Source of the DNA: Achromobacter spanius
GTDB lineage: Bacteria; Pseudomonadota; Gammaproteobacteria; Burkholderiales; Burkholderiaceae_B
NCBI RefSeq assembly: GCF_029637605.1
Contig: NZ_CP121261.1
Coordinates: 4,154,001-4,218,000, forward strand
DNA length: 64,000 nt
Direction: 5' to 3'
Below are positions 1 through 8,389 of the stretch, in pieces. Each line of letters begins with the position of its first letter. Within the stretch, counting starts at the first letter, position 1. Position numbers and translations under genes: made by a program. The notes under the pieces are model-generated. The model did no database searches. It saw only the letters and a list, made by a program, of their open reading frames with translations, and had not been told where the DNA came from.

Positions 1-1255
1 GACCCTGGCGTATGGCCCGCCCGAAGGCGAAGAGCTGGAGCGTCCGCCGTTCTGGCGCTATTGGAAAGACCTGCCGCCCAAGGGCAGCACCGGCATCGTG
101 TTCGGGTCCTGGTACGCGCCGCTGGTGATCGAGGCGGCCCGCAAGAAACCCAACCAGGAATATATCGACGCGCATGCCGCCGCCATCCGGCGCTTTGAAG
201 CCATGCTGGCCATGGAGGGCGTGCAGGTCGTCAAGCTGTGGTTCCACCTGTCGGCCGATGCCCAGCATGAACGCGCGCAGCGCCTGCTGGCCAGCCCCGA
301 AACCTCGTGGCAGGTCAGCCCCGTGGACCTGAAAGTTCATAAGAAATACGACCGCATCCGCAACGCTGGCCAGGTGGTGCTGAACCACACGGACAGCGGA
401 CATGCGCCCTGGGTCGTCATCCCCAGCGCCGACGAAAACATGCGTTCGGCGCGCACGGCCGAAGCCGTGCTGGCAGCAATGCGCCAGCGCGGCGTGCCGC
501 GCATCCCGCAATCGTTCCTGGCGCATTCCCGCCCCGCCCGCATCGTCGACCGCCTGGGCAAGCTGGATTACGAGGCCAAGATCGACAAGGACGACTACGA
601 ATCCGAGCTCGGCCTGTTGCAAGGCAGGCTGGCGCGCGCGGCAAGGTCCCGGAAATTCCAGGATCGCTCGCTGGTGCTGGTCTTTGAAGGCCAGGACGCC
701 GCCGGCAAGGGTGGCGCCATCCGGCGCGTGACGCACGCGCTGGACGCCCGCCAATTTGACATCACACCCGTCTCTGCGCCCAGCAGCTACGAGCTGTCGC
801 GCCCCTACCTGTGGCGCTTCTGGCGTCACCTGCCGCGCCACGGCCGCATCGCCATCTTTGACCGGTCCTGGTATGGCCGCGTGCTGGTCGAGCGTGTGGA
901 AAAGCTGACCGCGCCCGCGCAGTGGCGCCGCGCCTACGGCGAGATCAACGACTTCGAGGAACAACTGGCGGCAAGCGGCGCGATCGTGCTGAAGTTCTGG
1001 CTGGCGGTCACGGCCGACGTGCAGCTAGAACGCTTCAAGGAACGCGAGAAGTCGCCCTTCAAGAATTTCAAGATCACGCCGGACGACTGGCGCAACCGTG
1101 AAAAATGGAAGGATTACGCAGCCGCCGCCAACGAGATGCTGGCGCGCACGGACATCGGCCATGCCCCCTGGCAGCTGGTGTCGGCCAACGACAAGCGGTA
1201 CGCTCGCGTGCAAGTGCTGCGACACATCGTCCAAGCCATGGAAGACCAACTCTGA
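1..1255 (+). CDS. pap: Polyphosphate:AMP phosphotransferase (two PPK2 domains), 5' end outside window
   Basis: PPK2-family phosphotransferase that moves phosphate from polyphosphate to a nucleotide; the two-domain type is usually polyphosphate:AMP phosphotransferase. The frame is open from base 2, so the N-terminus lies upstream. The visible part has the end of a first PPK2 domain with a degenerate nucleotide site (VFGSWYAP where the active domain has FDRSWYGR). A complete second domain follows, with Walker A GQDAAGKGG near 706-732 and FDRSWYGR near 857-880. The repeated GHAPW motif (about 409 and 1158) marks the end of each domain. The first domain is probably structural and the second catalytic, as in characterised Pap. 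Substrate preference (AMP or GDP/ADP) cannot be read from sequence. Confidence 0.88.
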   Translation, partial: TLAYGPPEGEELERPPFWRYWKDLPPKGSTGIVFGSWYAPLVIEAARKKPNQEYIDAHAAAIRRFEAMLAMEGVQVVKLWFHLSADAQHERAQRLLASPETSWQVSPVDLKVHKKYDRIRNAGQVVLNHTDSGHAPWVVIPSADENMRSARTAEAVLAAMRQRGVPRIPQSFLAHSRPARIVDRLGKLDYEAKIDKDDYESELGLLQGRLARAARSRKFQDRSLVLVFEGQDAAGKGGAIRRVTHALDARQFDITPVSAPSSYELSRPYLWRFWRHLPRHGRIAIFDRSWYGRVLVERVEKLTAPAQWRRAYGEINDFEEQLAASGAIVLKFWLAVTADVQLERFKEREKSPFKNFKITPDDWRNREKWKDYAAAANEMLARTDIGHAPWQLVSANDKRYARVQVLRHIVQAMEDQL

Positions 1256-1283
1256 ATCCGAAACCGCCAGGAGAACCCGCGCA

Positions 1284-1733
1284 ATGAGCACCCTTGAAAT
1301 CCGCCCTGTCGTAGCCGCCGACTTCGACGTCTGGCTGCCGTTGTGGAAGGGCTACCAGGAGTTCTACCGCGTCAACATCGATGACGCCGTAACCCGCACC
1401 ACCTGGGCACGCCTGCTGGATCCCGCCGAGCCCATGCATGCCGCGCTGGCCTACAGTGGCGGTCGCGCCATCGGCATGGTGCACTGGATTTTTCATCGGT
1501 CCACCTGGACGGCGGGCGACTACTGCTATCTGCAAGACCTGTACGTGGACGCGGACGTGCGCGGCACCGGCGCGGGCCGCGCGTTGATCGAACACGTCTA
1601 TGCCCAAGCCGCTGCCGCGAATGCCTCGCGGGTGTACTGGCTTACCCACGAAACCAACGCCAACGCGATGCAGTTGTATGACCGCATTGCCGACCGTTCC
1701 GGCTTCATCCAATACCGCAAGGCGATGGCATGA
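1284..1733 (+). CDS. GNAT family N-acetyltransferase
   Basis: A 149-residue protein of the GNAT fold, the usual size for a single-domain acetyltransferase. The core motif A is visible as YLQDLYVDADVRGTGAGRALIEHV, that is the acetyl-CoA-binding RGTGAGRAL loop, followed by a late W-T-H-E-T-N-A-N-A segment typical of the family. The ATG at 1284 is preceded by an AGGAG ribosome-binding site at 1269-1273; upstream in-frame codons would run into pap. It starts 28 bases after pap and overlaps the next gene by ATGA, so the three genes look like one operon. The substrate is unknown. Confidence 0.88.
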   Translation: MSTLEIRPVVAADFDVWLPLWKGYQEFYRVNIDDAVTRTTWARLLDPAEPMHAALAYSGGRAIGMVHWIFHRSTWTAGDYCYLQDLYVDADVRGTGAGRALIEHVYAQAAAANASRVYWLTHETNANAMQLYDRIADRSGFIQYRKAMA

Positions 1734-2194
1734 GCGCTCGCGACCCGAACTGTCCGCTATGCCTGGAAGATGGCGGCTCGCTACTGTGGCGCGGGCCGCA
1801 CCTGCGCGTCATTGAGGTCAACGACGCGGACTACCCGGGCTTCACCCGCGTGATCTGGAACGGCCATCTGGCTGAAATGACGAGCCTGTCCACGCATGGC
1901 CGCGACCTGCTCATGCGCGCGGTGTATGCCGTGGAAGAGGCGCAGCAGGCGGTGCTGGCGCCCGACAAGATCAATCTGGCGTCGTTAGGCAACATGGTGC
2001 CCCACTTGCACTGGCATGTGATTCCGCGGTGGCGCGGCGACCGCCACTTTCCGGACCCGATCTGGGCCGCCCCGCGTATCGCCGCCGGCGCGGAGCCCCC
2101 GGAATGGACCGATCGGCAGGCGCGCACGCAGGCCCTGCTGCCGCGCTACCGCAATCGCGTGGTCGAAAGCATGAACGCGCTACTCATGCATTGA
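1730..2194 (+). CDS. HIT family protein (histidine triad nucleotide hydrolase)
   Basis: A 154-residue HIT-superfamily protein. It opens with a C-P-L-C pair (residues about 8-11), common in the HIT-like group, and carries the catalytic triad as PHLHWHVIPR near residues 90-99 (H-x-H-x-H). Members hydrolyse or transfer nucleotidyl groups from small phosphoramidates or dinucleotides. Its start overlaps the stop of the acetyltransferase by four bases (ATGA), implying translational coupling in the pap operon. No signal peptide, so cytoplasmic. The exact substrate cannot be assigned. Confidence 0.9.
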   Translation: MSARDPNCPLCLEDGGSLLWRGPHLRVIEVNDADYPGFTRVIWNGHLAEMTSLSTHGRDLLMRAVYAVEEAQQAVLAPDKINLASLGNMVPHLHWHVIPRWRGDRHFPDPIWAAPRIAAGAEPPEWTDRQARTQALLPRYRNRVVESMNALLMH

Positions 2195-2263
2195 GTGTCG
2201 GGCCGGGCGCCGGGCCTCGGCATGGGGTTCTGCCCGTTCTGCCAGTTCTGCCCATTGCGCCGA

Positions 2264-3418
2264 TCACGCCATGCGCCGAAGGCGTCCCCGTTCAGCCAGC
2301 CACGACGTATAGGCCTGTTCGACCTGGCCCGCAATGCGCTCGGCGGAAAACAAGCCTTCGCCACGTATGCGTTCCTGGCCCGCGTCGCCCATCTGACGCC
2401 GCAAGCCTGGGTCATCCAGCAGCGACGCCAGCGCCGCCGCCAACGCGGCGGGATCGCGCGGCGGCACCAGCAAGCCGGTCACGCCGGCTTGCATGGTTTC
2501 AGGCACGCCGCCCACGTCGGTGCCGATGACGGGCAGGCCCATCGCCGCAGCCTCAATGAATACAGTGCCCAAGGCCTCGCGGTGCGTCGCCAGCGCGAAA
2601 ACGTCGAACGCCATCAACACATTGCCGATGTCGTGGCGCCGACCGGTGAAATGCACCCGCTGCGCGAGTCCCAGCGCCGCCACCTTGGCCTGCAGTTGCT
2701 CGAAGAGAGGCATGCCGTCGCCCACCAGGACCAGGTGCGCGGTCGGAAAACGGGTGGAAATCTGCGCGAATGCGTCGATCAGGTCGCCATGCCCCTTTTC
2801 GGCACGCAAGACCGCCACGCAACCCACGACCAAGGAGTCTGGAGGCAAACCCAGTTCCTGCCGCAAACATGCGTCTTCATGCACCTGCGGCAGCACCACG
2901 GGCGAATGGATGGTGGCGACGGATTCCGGCCGCGCGCCGCCGTCCAGCAGTTGCTTGCGCACGTACCGGCTGACGGCAATGACCCGATGCGCCAACCAGG
3001 TATAGGCATAAAGCGAATTGATGGGCTTGGCCAGATGCCGCGTCCGCACGATCAGCGGCGTACCCGCAAGGCGAGCCCCCAGCGCCGCCAGCACGGTGTC
3101 GCGGCGGCTGTGCGTGTTGACGACGTCAAAGCGCTCGCGCCGCAACAAGCTGCGCACGAACGCCACGCCGCGCAGGAAATTGCCCGGACCATCCATCACG
3201 ATGCGGTGCACCGTGAACCCCGCCTGGCTCAGCCGGTCGCCCAGTTCCGCGCCGGGTTGGCACACCAGTTCCAGATGGTGGCCACGCTCGCGCATCGCAA
3301 CCATCTCCTTGTAGATGCAGAATTCCTGCCCACCGAACGAGGTGGCAGCCTCCGTATGCAGGATGCGCAAACGGGCACCACCGTTGTCGGTCGGCGAATC
3401 AAAGACGGGAGGAGTCAT
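2264..3418 (-). CDS. GT4-type glycosyltransferase
   Basis: A 384-residue GT-B glycosyltransferase of family 4. The N-terminal half has ILHTEAATSFGGQE, the usual GG-loop near the acceptor site, and the C-terminal donor half has VLRAEKGHGDL and EALGTVFIEAAAMGLPVIGT (the E-x7-E type motif) with GGVPE after it. It probably transfers a hexose in LPS or capsule assembly; donor and acceptor are not readable. A longer frame opens at 3457, but the ATG at 3418 overlaps the stop of the upstream 125-codon gene as ATGA, so I take 3418. It converges with the HIT gene across a 69-base gap that contains three 9-base GTTCTGCC-type direct repeats (2227-2253). Confidence 0.87.
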   Translation of the reverse strand: MTPPVFDSPTDNGGARLRILHTEAATSFGGQEFCIYKEMVAMRERGHHLELVCQPGAELGDRLSQAGFTVHRIVMDGPGNFLRGVAFVRSLLRRERFDVVNTHSRRDTVLAALGARLAGTPLIVRTRHLAKPINSLYAYTWLAHRVIAVSRYVRKQLLDGGARPESVATIHSPVVLPQVHEDACLRQELGLPPDSLVVGCVAVLRAEKGHGDLIDAFAQISTRFPTAHLVLVGDGMPLFEQLQAKVAALGLAQRVHFTGRRHDIGNVLMAFDVFALATHREALGTVFIEAAAMGLPVIGTDVGGVPETMQAGVTGLLVPPRDPAALAAALASLLDDPGLRRQMGDAGQERIRGEGLFSAERIAGQVEQAYTSWLAERGRLRRMA

Positions 3419-3792
3419 CGGAGCTGGGGATTTCCGGACGAGCGGGGAGTATTCCATGCACGGTCGCGGGCCAACAGGTAGGCTTCCAGATAGGCCACGT
3501 CTTCCCGCTCAAGCGCCGCTGCGCCATGTGTGCGGCAGTCAACGGCGCACTCGGACGCCGCCAGCCGTTGGCCAGTCCACACCTGGATTCGGCCAGTGCA
3601 CGACAAATCAAAGTGGGCACCCTCGCGCCGCCAGGTCAACAGGCGCATGCTGGGCGTCAGGCGCAACACTTCGTATGTGCCATGCGGCGTGGGGACGGCC
3701 GGCGGAGTCAGCGCGCTACCGATGTCCACCAGGCGACGGGTCCGGGAATCGGCTGGCTGGTACATCAACACGGAAAGAGGATCAAGAGGCAT
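3415..3792 (-). CDS. Conserved-looking small protein of unknown function
   Basis: A 125-residue reading frame directly upstream of, and overlapping by ATGA, the GT4 glycosyltransferase. I do not recognise the family. No signal peptide or membrane segment is evident. The middle reads as a compact beta-rich domain (about residues 40-85: Y-E-V-L-R-L-T-P, then HFDLSCTGRIQVWTGQRLA) and the C-terminus is helical (EREDVAYLEAYLLARD). Codon use resembles that of neighbouring real genes, and the four-base overlap is the main argument that it is translated. It may be an accessory of the glycosyltransferase; that is inference only. Confidence 0.62.
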   Translation of the reverse strand: MPLDPLSVLMYQPADSRTRRLVDIGSALTPPAVPTPHGTYEVLRLTPSMRLLTWRREGAHFDLSCTGRIQVWTGQRLAASECAVDCRTHGAAALEREDVAYLEAYLLARDRAWNTPRSSGNPQLR

Positions 3793-4182
3793 GGGGAGGC
3801 TAGCGAAGGTTGCCAGCCGGCTGATGCTAGCCAGAAACTGAGCAAGATGTTCAAGAAAAATCTGATTCTAGAAATTAATTGACATGTCTATTACAGACAG
3901 ACGCACCGCGGGTCGGAATTTAGTTGAAATCCGTGATGCAGTCATCCGTAGCGCCCGCATGGAAGGGCCCCAAAGCGTGCCGTCCATTCGCAAGCGACGC
4001 TTACGCTCGCCCCTTGCATTTATCCAGAAATTCCTGAGAAAGGATGGAATTTCGCCGACGTTGGCATACAGTTGCTCCGCTTTTTACAAGGTGGCACCGC
4101 CGTGCGTCCGCCAGCCTGAGAGGCTATTCAGGTAAAATTCAGCACAATTTCCGATGTTAACAAATCACACAAAGGACTCCCA
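3793..4182. promoter_or_regulatory. 390-bp divergent leader between the glycosyltransferase pair and nhaA
   Basis: Non-coding and visibly more AT-rich than its surroundings. A TTGACA lies at 3879-3884 without a convincing -10. Close to nhaA there are two mutually exclusive hairpins: AGCCT-GAG-AGGCT at 4112-4124 and CCTGA (4114-4118) with TCAGG (4128-4132). nhaA transcription must start here, and the alternative pairing could be a leader switch, although I cannot match it to a known class. An 83-codon frame at 3884-4135 is probably chance. Confidence 0.4.
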
Positions 4183-5412
4183 TTGACCCAGCAGGCCACG
4201 CCCCATCGTCCCGTTTCCTTTCTCCAGGCGTTCCTGCGTTCCGAAGCGATGGGCGGGTACGTGCTCATGGCCGCCGCGCTGGTTGCCCTGATCATCGCCA
4301 ACAGCCCGGCTGCCCCTGCTTACTTCGATGTACTGGGGACCAAGCTGGGCTTCGAAGCCGGCCCCGTCGTACTCAAGGAAACGGTGCTGCATTGGATCAA
4401 CGACGGCCTGATGGCTGTGTTCTTCCTGCTGGTGGGCCTGGAGATCAAGCGTGAAGTAATGGACGGCCAACTGCGTGGCGTCGGCCGCATCGTGCTGCCG
4501 GGCGTGGCGGCTGTAGGCGGCATGATGGTGCCCGCGCTGATCTACGTACTGATCAATCTGGGCAGCCCCGAGACCCTGCGCGGCTGGGCCATTCCGGCCG
4601 CGACCGACATCGCGTTCGCGCTCGGCATCCTGGCGCTGCTGGGTAGCCGCGTACCCACGTCGCTGAAGATCTTCCTGACCGCGCTCGCCATCCTGGATGA
4701 CTTGGGCGCCATCATCATCATCGCCTTGTTCTATACATCGGAATTGCAAGTGTTCGCGCTGGGCATGGCGGGCGCGTTGCTGGCCTGCCTGTTCTGCCTG
4801 AACCGCGCCGGCGTGCTGCGCCTGACGCCTTACCTGCTGATCGGCGCCGTGCTCTGGTATTTCGTGCTGAAGTCCGGCGTGCACGCCACGCTGGCCGGCG
4901 TGGCGCTGGCCCTGACCATCCCGCTGCGGCCCCGCAACCAGGGCAAGCCCGAAGCCCATTCCCCCCTGCACGACCTTGAGCACGCCCTGCACAAGCCCGT
5001 CGCGCTGCTGATCGTGCCGATCTTCGGGTTCGCCAATGCGGGCGTGTCGTTCGCGGGCATGGGGCTGTCCAGCTTGGCGCAACCGGTGCCCATGGGCGTC
5101 GCGCTGGGCCTGTTCCTGGGCAAGCAGTTGGGGGTGTTCGGCTTCGCCTGGCTGGCTATCAAGAGCGGCATCGCCAGCCTGCCGCGCCATGCAACGATGA
5201 AGCAGGTGTACGGCGTGTCGATGCTTTGCGGCATTGGTTTCACCATGAGCCTCTTCATTGGCGCCCTGGCCTTCACCGACGCCGCCACCGTCGACGCCAC
5301 CAAGATCGGCGTGCTGACCGGCTCATTGCTTTCCGCCGTGCTGGGCTTCCTGCTGCTGCGCATGAGCGGTGCACCGGCGGCGGATGGTGCCTCCAGCGAG
5401 GCCGCGCGTTAA
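4183..5412 (+). CDS. nhaA: Na+/H+ antiporter NhaA
   Basis: A 409-residue inner-membrane electrogenic Na+(Li+)/H+ antiporter that expels sodium at alkaline pH. Full family length with about 12 hydrophobic segments. Visible hallmarks are [32 protein letters not shown], and the adjacent aspartates of the ion site in [16 protein letters not shown] (near residues 170-185). The start is a TTG at 4183, with AAAGGA about 7 bases upstream and no better ATG or GTG; the N-terminus [13 protein letters not shown] fits the family. A rare start plus a structured 5' leader suggests translational control. Confidence 0.96.
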   Translation: MTQQATPHRPVSFLQAFLRSEAMGGYVLMAAALVALIIANSPAAPAYFDVLGTKLGFEAGPVVLKETVLHWINDGLMAVFFLLVGLEIKREVMDGQLRGVGRIVLPGVAAVGGMMVPALIYVLINLGSPETLRGWAIPAATDIAFALGILALLGSRVPTSLKIFLTALAILDDLGAIIIIALFYTSELQVFALGMAGALLACLFCLNRAGVLRLTPYLLIGAVLWYFVLKSGVHATLAGVALALTIPLRPRNQGKPEAHSPLHDLEHALHKPVALLIVPIFGFANAGVSFAGMGLSSLAQPVPMGVALGLFLGKQLGVFGFAWLAIKSGIASLPRHATMKQVYGVSMLCGIGFTMSLFIGALAFTDAATVDATKIGVLTGSLLSAVLGFLLLRMSGAPAADGASSEAAR

Positions 5413-5450
5413 ACCCCGAGGCGGGTGGGCGCTATGCCAAAATCGCGCCC

Positions 5451-6212
5451 ATGCCGATTGATAACCGCCTGACTCCCAACGCCCTTGCCGCCCAGACGGC
5501 TGAACTTCCCGCCGCCTGGGCTGCGGCTTTCGCGCCACGCGCCGTGGCCGATGCCTTGGCCTCGGCCACCGCGCACGTGGAAAAGCGTCTTGCCGACGGG
5601 GCGGTCGTGTACCCCGCCACGCCGTTTCGCGCGCTGCACGGCCTGGCGCCATCGGATGTGCGCGTGGTGATCCTGGGACAAGACCCCTACCATGGCCCCG
5701 GCCAGGCACAAGGGCTTGCGTTCTCGGTGCCCGATGACTGCAAGCGCCCGCCCAGCCTGCGCAACATCTTCAACGAAATCGCGCAGGAATACCCGGGCAC
5801 CGCTCTCCCCGCCGGCAACGACCTCAGCCCCTGGGCCGAGCAGGGAGTGCTGCTCTTGAACACCTGCCTGACAGTGGAAGACGGCCAGCCCGCCTCGCAC
5901 GCCAAGCGCGGCTGGGAAATGGTGACTGATGCCCTGATCGCGCTGGTTGCACGCGACCCCGCGCCCAAGGTCTTCATGCTGTGGGGCGCCCACGCACAAG
6001 CCAAGCGCTTGTTGCTGCCGGACAACAATGGCCACCTGGTGTTGATGGCCAACCATCCCTCGCCGCTGTCCGCCCGCCGGCCACCCATCCCTTTCCTGGG
6101 CTGTGGGCACTTCCAGATGACCAACGCATGGCTGGTGAACCAAGGGAAAAACCCTATTGATTGGGGGCTGGACAAAAAAGTAATTCCCTTGCAAGGCGAA
6201 ATCAGGTTATGA
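5451..6212 (+). CDS. ung: Uracil-DNA glycosylase, family 1
   Basis: A 253-residue family-1 uracil-DNA glycosylase that removes uracil from DNA in base-excision repair. The water-activating motif GQDPYHGPGQAQGLAFSV is present near residues 67-84, the LLLNTCLTV segment follows, and the minor-groove intercalation loop is HPSPLSA near the C-terminus. The longer open frame begins inside nhaA; ATG 5451 gives the normal family length. The gap after nhaA is 38 bases, so the two genes may share a transcript, which ends at the hairpin at 6246-6270. Confidence 0.96.
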   Translation: MPIDNRLTPNALAAQTAELPAAWAAAFAPRAVADALASATAHVEKRLADGAVVYPATPFRALHGLAPSDVRVVILGQDPYHGPGQAQGLAFSVPDDCKRPPSLRNIFNEIAQEYPGTALPAGNDLSPWAEQGVLLLNTCLTVEDGQPASHAKRGWEMVTDALIALVARDPAPKVFMLWGAHAQAKRLLLPDNNGHLVLMANHPSPLSARRPPIPFLGCGHFQMTNAWLVNQGKNPIDWGLDKKVIPLQGEIRL

Positions 6213-6245
6213 TCGCCGCACTGCACAAAACGAGTTCGGCATTTA

Positions 6246-6270
6246 CCGCTTTGATTTAGCGGCATTTTTT
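6246..6270 (+). terminator. Rho-independent terminator after ung
   Basis: Stem CCGCT (6246-6250), 7-base loop, AGCGG (6258-6262), then CA and six T residues (6265-6270). It lies 33 bases after the ung stop codon. Confidence 0.7.
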
Positions 6271-6490
6271 GCAGTCCGCCGGGCAACCTAGCCCGGGCCC
6301 CATGCCGAACTATCATCGATTCCTGACCTCCTTTCCTTTCGCCCTGCGTTCCAATCTGTACAAGAGAACGCGCCACGCGCACGGTTGATTCGGTCGGCAC
6401 GATGCTCCATCAACCGTCGCCTGGATCCGGCCGCCTAATCCCCTGGCCCGACCAAGCACTGCGTCGCATCGTCTGCGGCAAGGGAAAGTA
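6271..6490 (+). promoter_or_regulatory. Leader and promoter region of the DEAD-box helicase
   Basis: 220 bases without an open frame of note between the ung terminator and the helicase ATG. It contains a GAGCCCGGG-like GC block (6278-6300) and pyrimidine-rich runs (6323-6345). A long 5' untranslated leader is common for cold-inducible DEAD-box helicase genes, but I see no defined cold-box motif. Confidence 0.35.
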
Positions 6491-8284
6491 ATGTCTTTCG
6501 AAACTCTGGGTCTTGCACCCGCTCTGTTGTCGGCCGTTCAAGAAGCTGGCTTCAATACCCCCACCTCGGTCCAAGCTGCCGCCATTCCGCAAGCGCTGGC
6601 TGGCCACGACCTGATGGTTTCCTCGCAAACGGGCAGCGGCAAGACCGCCGCCTTCATGCTGCCGGCCCTGCACCGTATTGCCCAGATGCCCGCCAACAAG
6701 GGCGTCGGCGTGCAAGTGCTGGTGCTGACCCCGACCCGCGAACTGGCCCTGCAAGTCACCGAAGCCACGGCCACCTACGGCCGCAAGCTGGCTGACCTGC
6801 GCACCGCCACCGTGGTGGGCGGCATGCCCTACGGCGCCCAATTGAAGGCCCTGTCGCGTCGCGTTGACGTGCTGGTCGCTACCCCCGGCCGCCTGATCGA
6901 TCACCTGCAATCGGGCCGCGTCAAGCTGAACACCGTGCACACGCTGGTGCTGGACGAAGCCGACCGCATGCTGGACATGGGCTTCATTGAAGACATTGAA
7001 ACCATCGTCAGCCGCCTGCCGGAAGATCGCCAGACGCTGCTGTTCTCGGCCACGCTGGACGGCACGATCGCCAAGCTGGCCGCCAAGATGATGCGCGACC
7101 CGCAGCGTATCGAGATGGCTGGCGCCAAGGAAAAGCACACCAACATCACGCAAAGCCTGCTGTACGCGGACGATGCCAGCCACAAGATGCAATTGCTGGA
7201 CCACGTGCTGCGCGACGCCAAGCTGGATCAAGCCATTGTCTTCACGTCCACCAAGCGTGGCGCTGACGACCTGGCCGATCGCCTGGCCGATCAAGGCTTT
7301 GCCGCCGCCGCCCTGCACGGCGACATGAACCAGCGCCAGCGCACCCGTACGCTGTCGCAACTGCAACGCGGCCAACTGCGTATCCTGGTTGCCACCGACG
7401 TCGCCGCCCGCGGCATCGACGTGCAAGGCATCAGCCACGCCGTCAACTTCGACCTGCCGATGCAAGCCGAAGACTACGTGCACCGTATCGGCCGTACCGG
7501 CCGCGCCGGTCGCAGCGGCCTGGCGTTCACGCTGGCCACGCACTCCGAGCGCCACAAGGTGCGCCGTATCGAGCACTACATTGGCCAAACGATTACGCCG
7601 GAAACCATCGCCGGCCTGGAACCCAAGCGCACGCCGCGTCCGTCGGCTGGCGGCAGCGGCGCCCCGCGTGGCGGCAAGCCGTTCGGCAAGCGTCCTGGCG
7701 GTTTCGGTGGTTCGCGCCATGAAGGCGGCTACCAAGGCAACCGCGAAGGCCGTTCGTTTGGCGGCCCGCGTGAAGGCGGCGCTCCTCGTGGCGAATTCAA
7801 GCCGCGTGAAGGTGGTTACCAAGGCAACCGTGACAGCGCCCCGCGCGAAGGCGGCTATCAAGGCAATCGCCCCTTTGGCGACCGCCCGGCCCGTTCGTTC
7901 AGCGATCGTCCCAGCTTCGGTGATCGTCCCCAACGCGAAGGCGGCTACCAGGGCAATCGCCCGTTCGGCGACCGTCCCCCGCGTGAAGGCGGCTTCCGTG
8001 GTGGTGACCGTGATGCCCGCCCGAGCTTCGGTGGCGACCGTCCCAGCTTTGGCGACCGCCCCCAGCGCGACGCCCGCCCGTTCAGCGAACGCGCTCCCCG
8101 TGAAGGCGGTTTCCGCGGCGCTGACCGTGACGCCCGCCCCAGCTTCGGCGATCGTCCCCCGCGTGAAGGCGGCTTCCGTGGCGGCGACCGTCCGGAAGGC
8201 GGCTTCCGCGCCAAGCCCTCGTTTGACAAGCGCCCCGGCGGCCCCGCCAAGCGCTTCGCCAAGCCGGCTGATCGCCGCGGCTAA
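6491..8284 (+). CDS. DEAD-box ATP-dependent RNA helicase with long repetitive basic tail (RhlE type)
   Basis: A 597-residue RNA helicase. The core (about residues 1-385) has every DEAD-box motif in order: Q-motif region (F-x-x-LGLAP, PTSVQ), SQTGSGKT (I), PTRELA (Ia), TPGRLID (Ib), VLDEADRMLDMGF (II), FSATLD (III), then VFTSTKRGADDLADRL, TDVAARGIDV and HRIGRTGRAG (VI). The tail (about 390-597) is a low-complexity, glycine/arginine-rich chain built from variants of EGGYQGNR and FGDRP. It is expected to be disordered, RNA-binding and phase-separating. Likely roles are ribosome assembly and RNA decay, especially in the cold. The tail is longer than in typical RhlE. ATG 6491 is the first good start. 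Confidence 0.94.
   Translation: MSFETLGLAPALLSAVQEAGFNTPTSVQAAAIPQALAGHDLMVSSQTGSGKTAAFMLPALHRIAQMPANKGVGVQVLVLTPTRELALQVTEATATYGRKLADLRTATVVGGMPYGAQLKALSRRVDVLVATPGRLIDHLQSGRVKLNTVHTLVLDEADRMLDMGFIEDIETIVSRLPEDRQTLLFSATLDGTIAKLAAKMMRDPQRIEMAGAKEKHTNITQSLLYADDASHKMQLLDHVLRDAKLDQAIVFTSTKRGADDLADRLADQGFAAAALHGDMNQRQRTRTLSQLQRGQLRILVATDVAARGIDVQGISHAVNFDLPMQAEDYVHRIGRTGRAGRSGLAFTLATHSERHKVRRIEHYIGQTITPETIAGLEPKRTPRPSAGGSGAPRGGKPFGKRPGGFGGSRHEGGYQGNREGRSFGGPREGGAPRGEFKPREGGYQGNRDSAPREGGYQGNRPFGDRPARSFSDRPSFGDRPQREGGYQGNRPFGDRPPREGGFRGGDRDARPSFGGDRPSFGDRPQRDARPFSERAPREGGFRGADRDARPSFGDRPPREGGFRGGDRPEGGFRAKPSFDKRPGGPAKRFAKPADRRG
7715..8215 (+). repeat. In-gene degenerate repeats encoding EGGYQGNR / FGDRP units
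   Basis: The 3' third of the helicase gene repeats short blocks such as GAAGGCGGCTACCAAGGCAA and GGCGATCGTCCC-like segments about a dozen times. The units are in frame but degenerate at the DNA level, so the peptide pattern is selected while recombination is damped. Confidence 0.8.
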
Positions 8285-8305
8285 ATCGCCCGCTTGATCC
8301 CCACC

Positions 8306-8336
8306 AAACCCCGCGCCTGTCGCGGGGTTTGTTTTT
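8306..8336 (+). terminator. Strong rho-independent terminator after the helicase
   Basis: Perfect 10-bp stem AAACCCCGCG (8306-8315) with CGCGGGGTTT (8321-8330), 5-base loop, then GTTTTT. It lies 21 bases downstream of the helicase stop. Confidence 0.92.
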
Positions 8337-8389
8337 GGGGCGCCTTACAACGCGCAGCGTCGCCGTTCTTTTTTTGGGAAAATGCACCC

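Noticed and set aside
3884..4135. An 83-codon frame in the nhaA leader
   Set aside because: No ribosome-binding site, no recognisable features, and it lies in a region better explained as leader and promoter.
6410..7933. A 507-codon minus-strand frame opposite the DEAD-box helicase
   Set aside because: Ala/Gly/Val-rich shadow with no domain; the sense strand has all helicase motifs.
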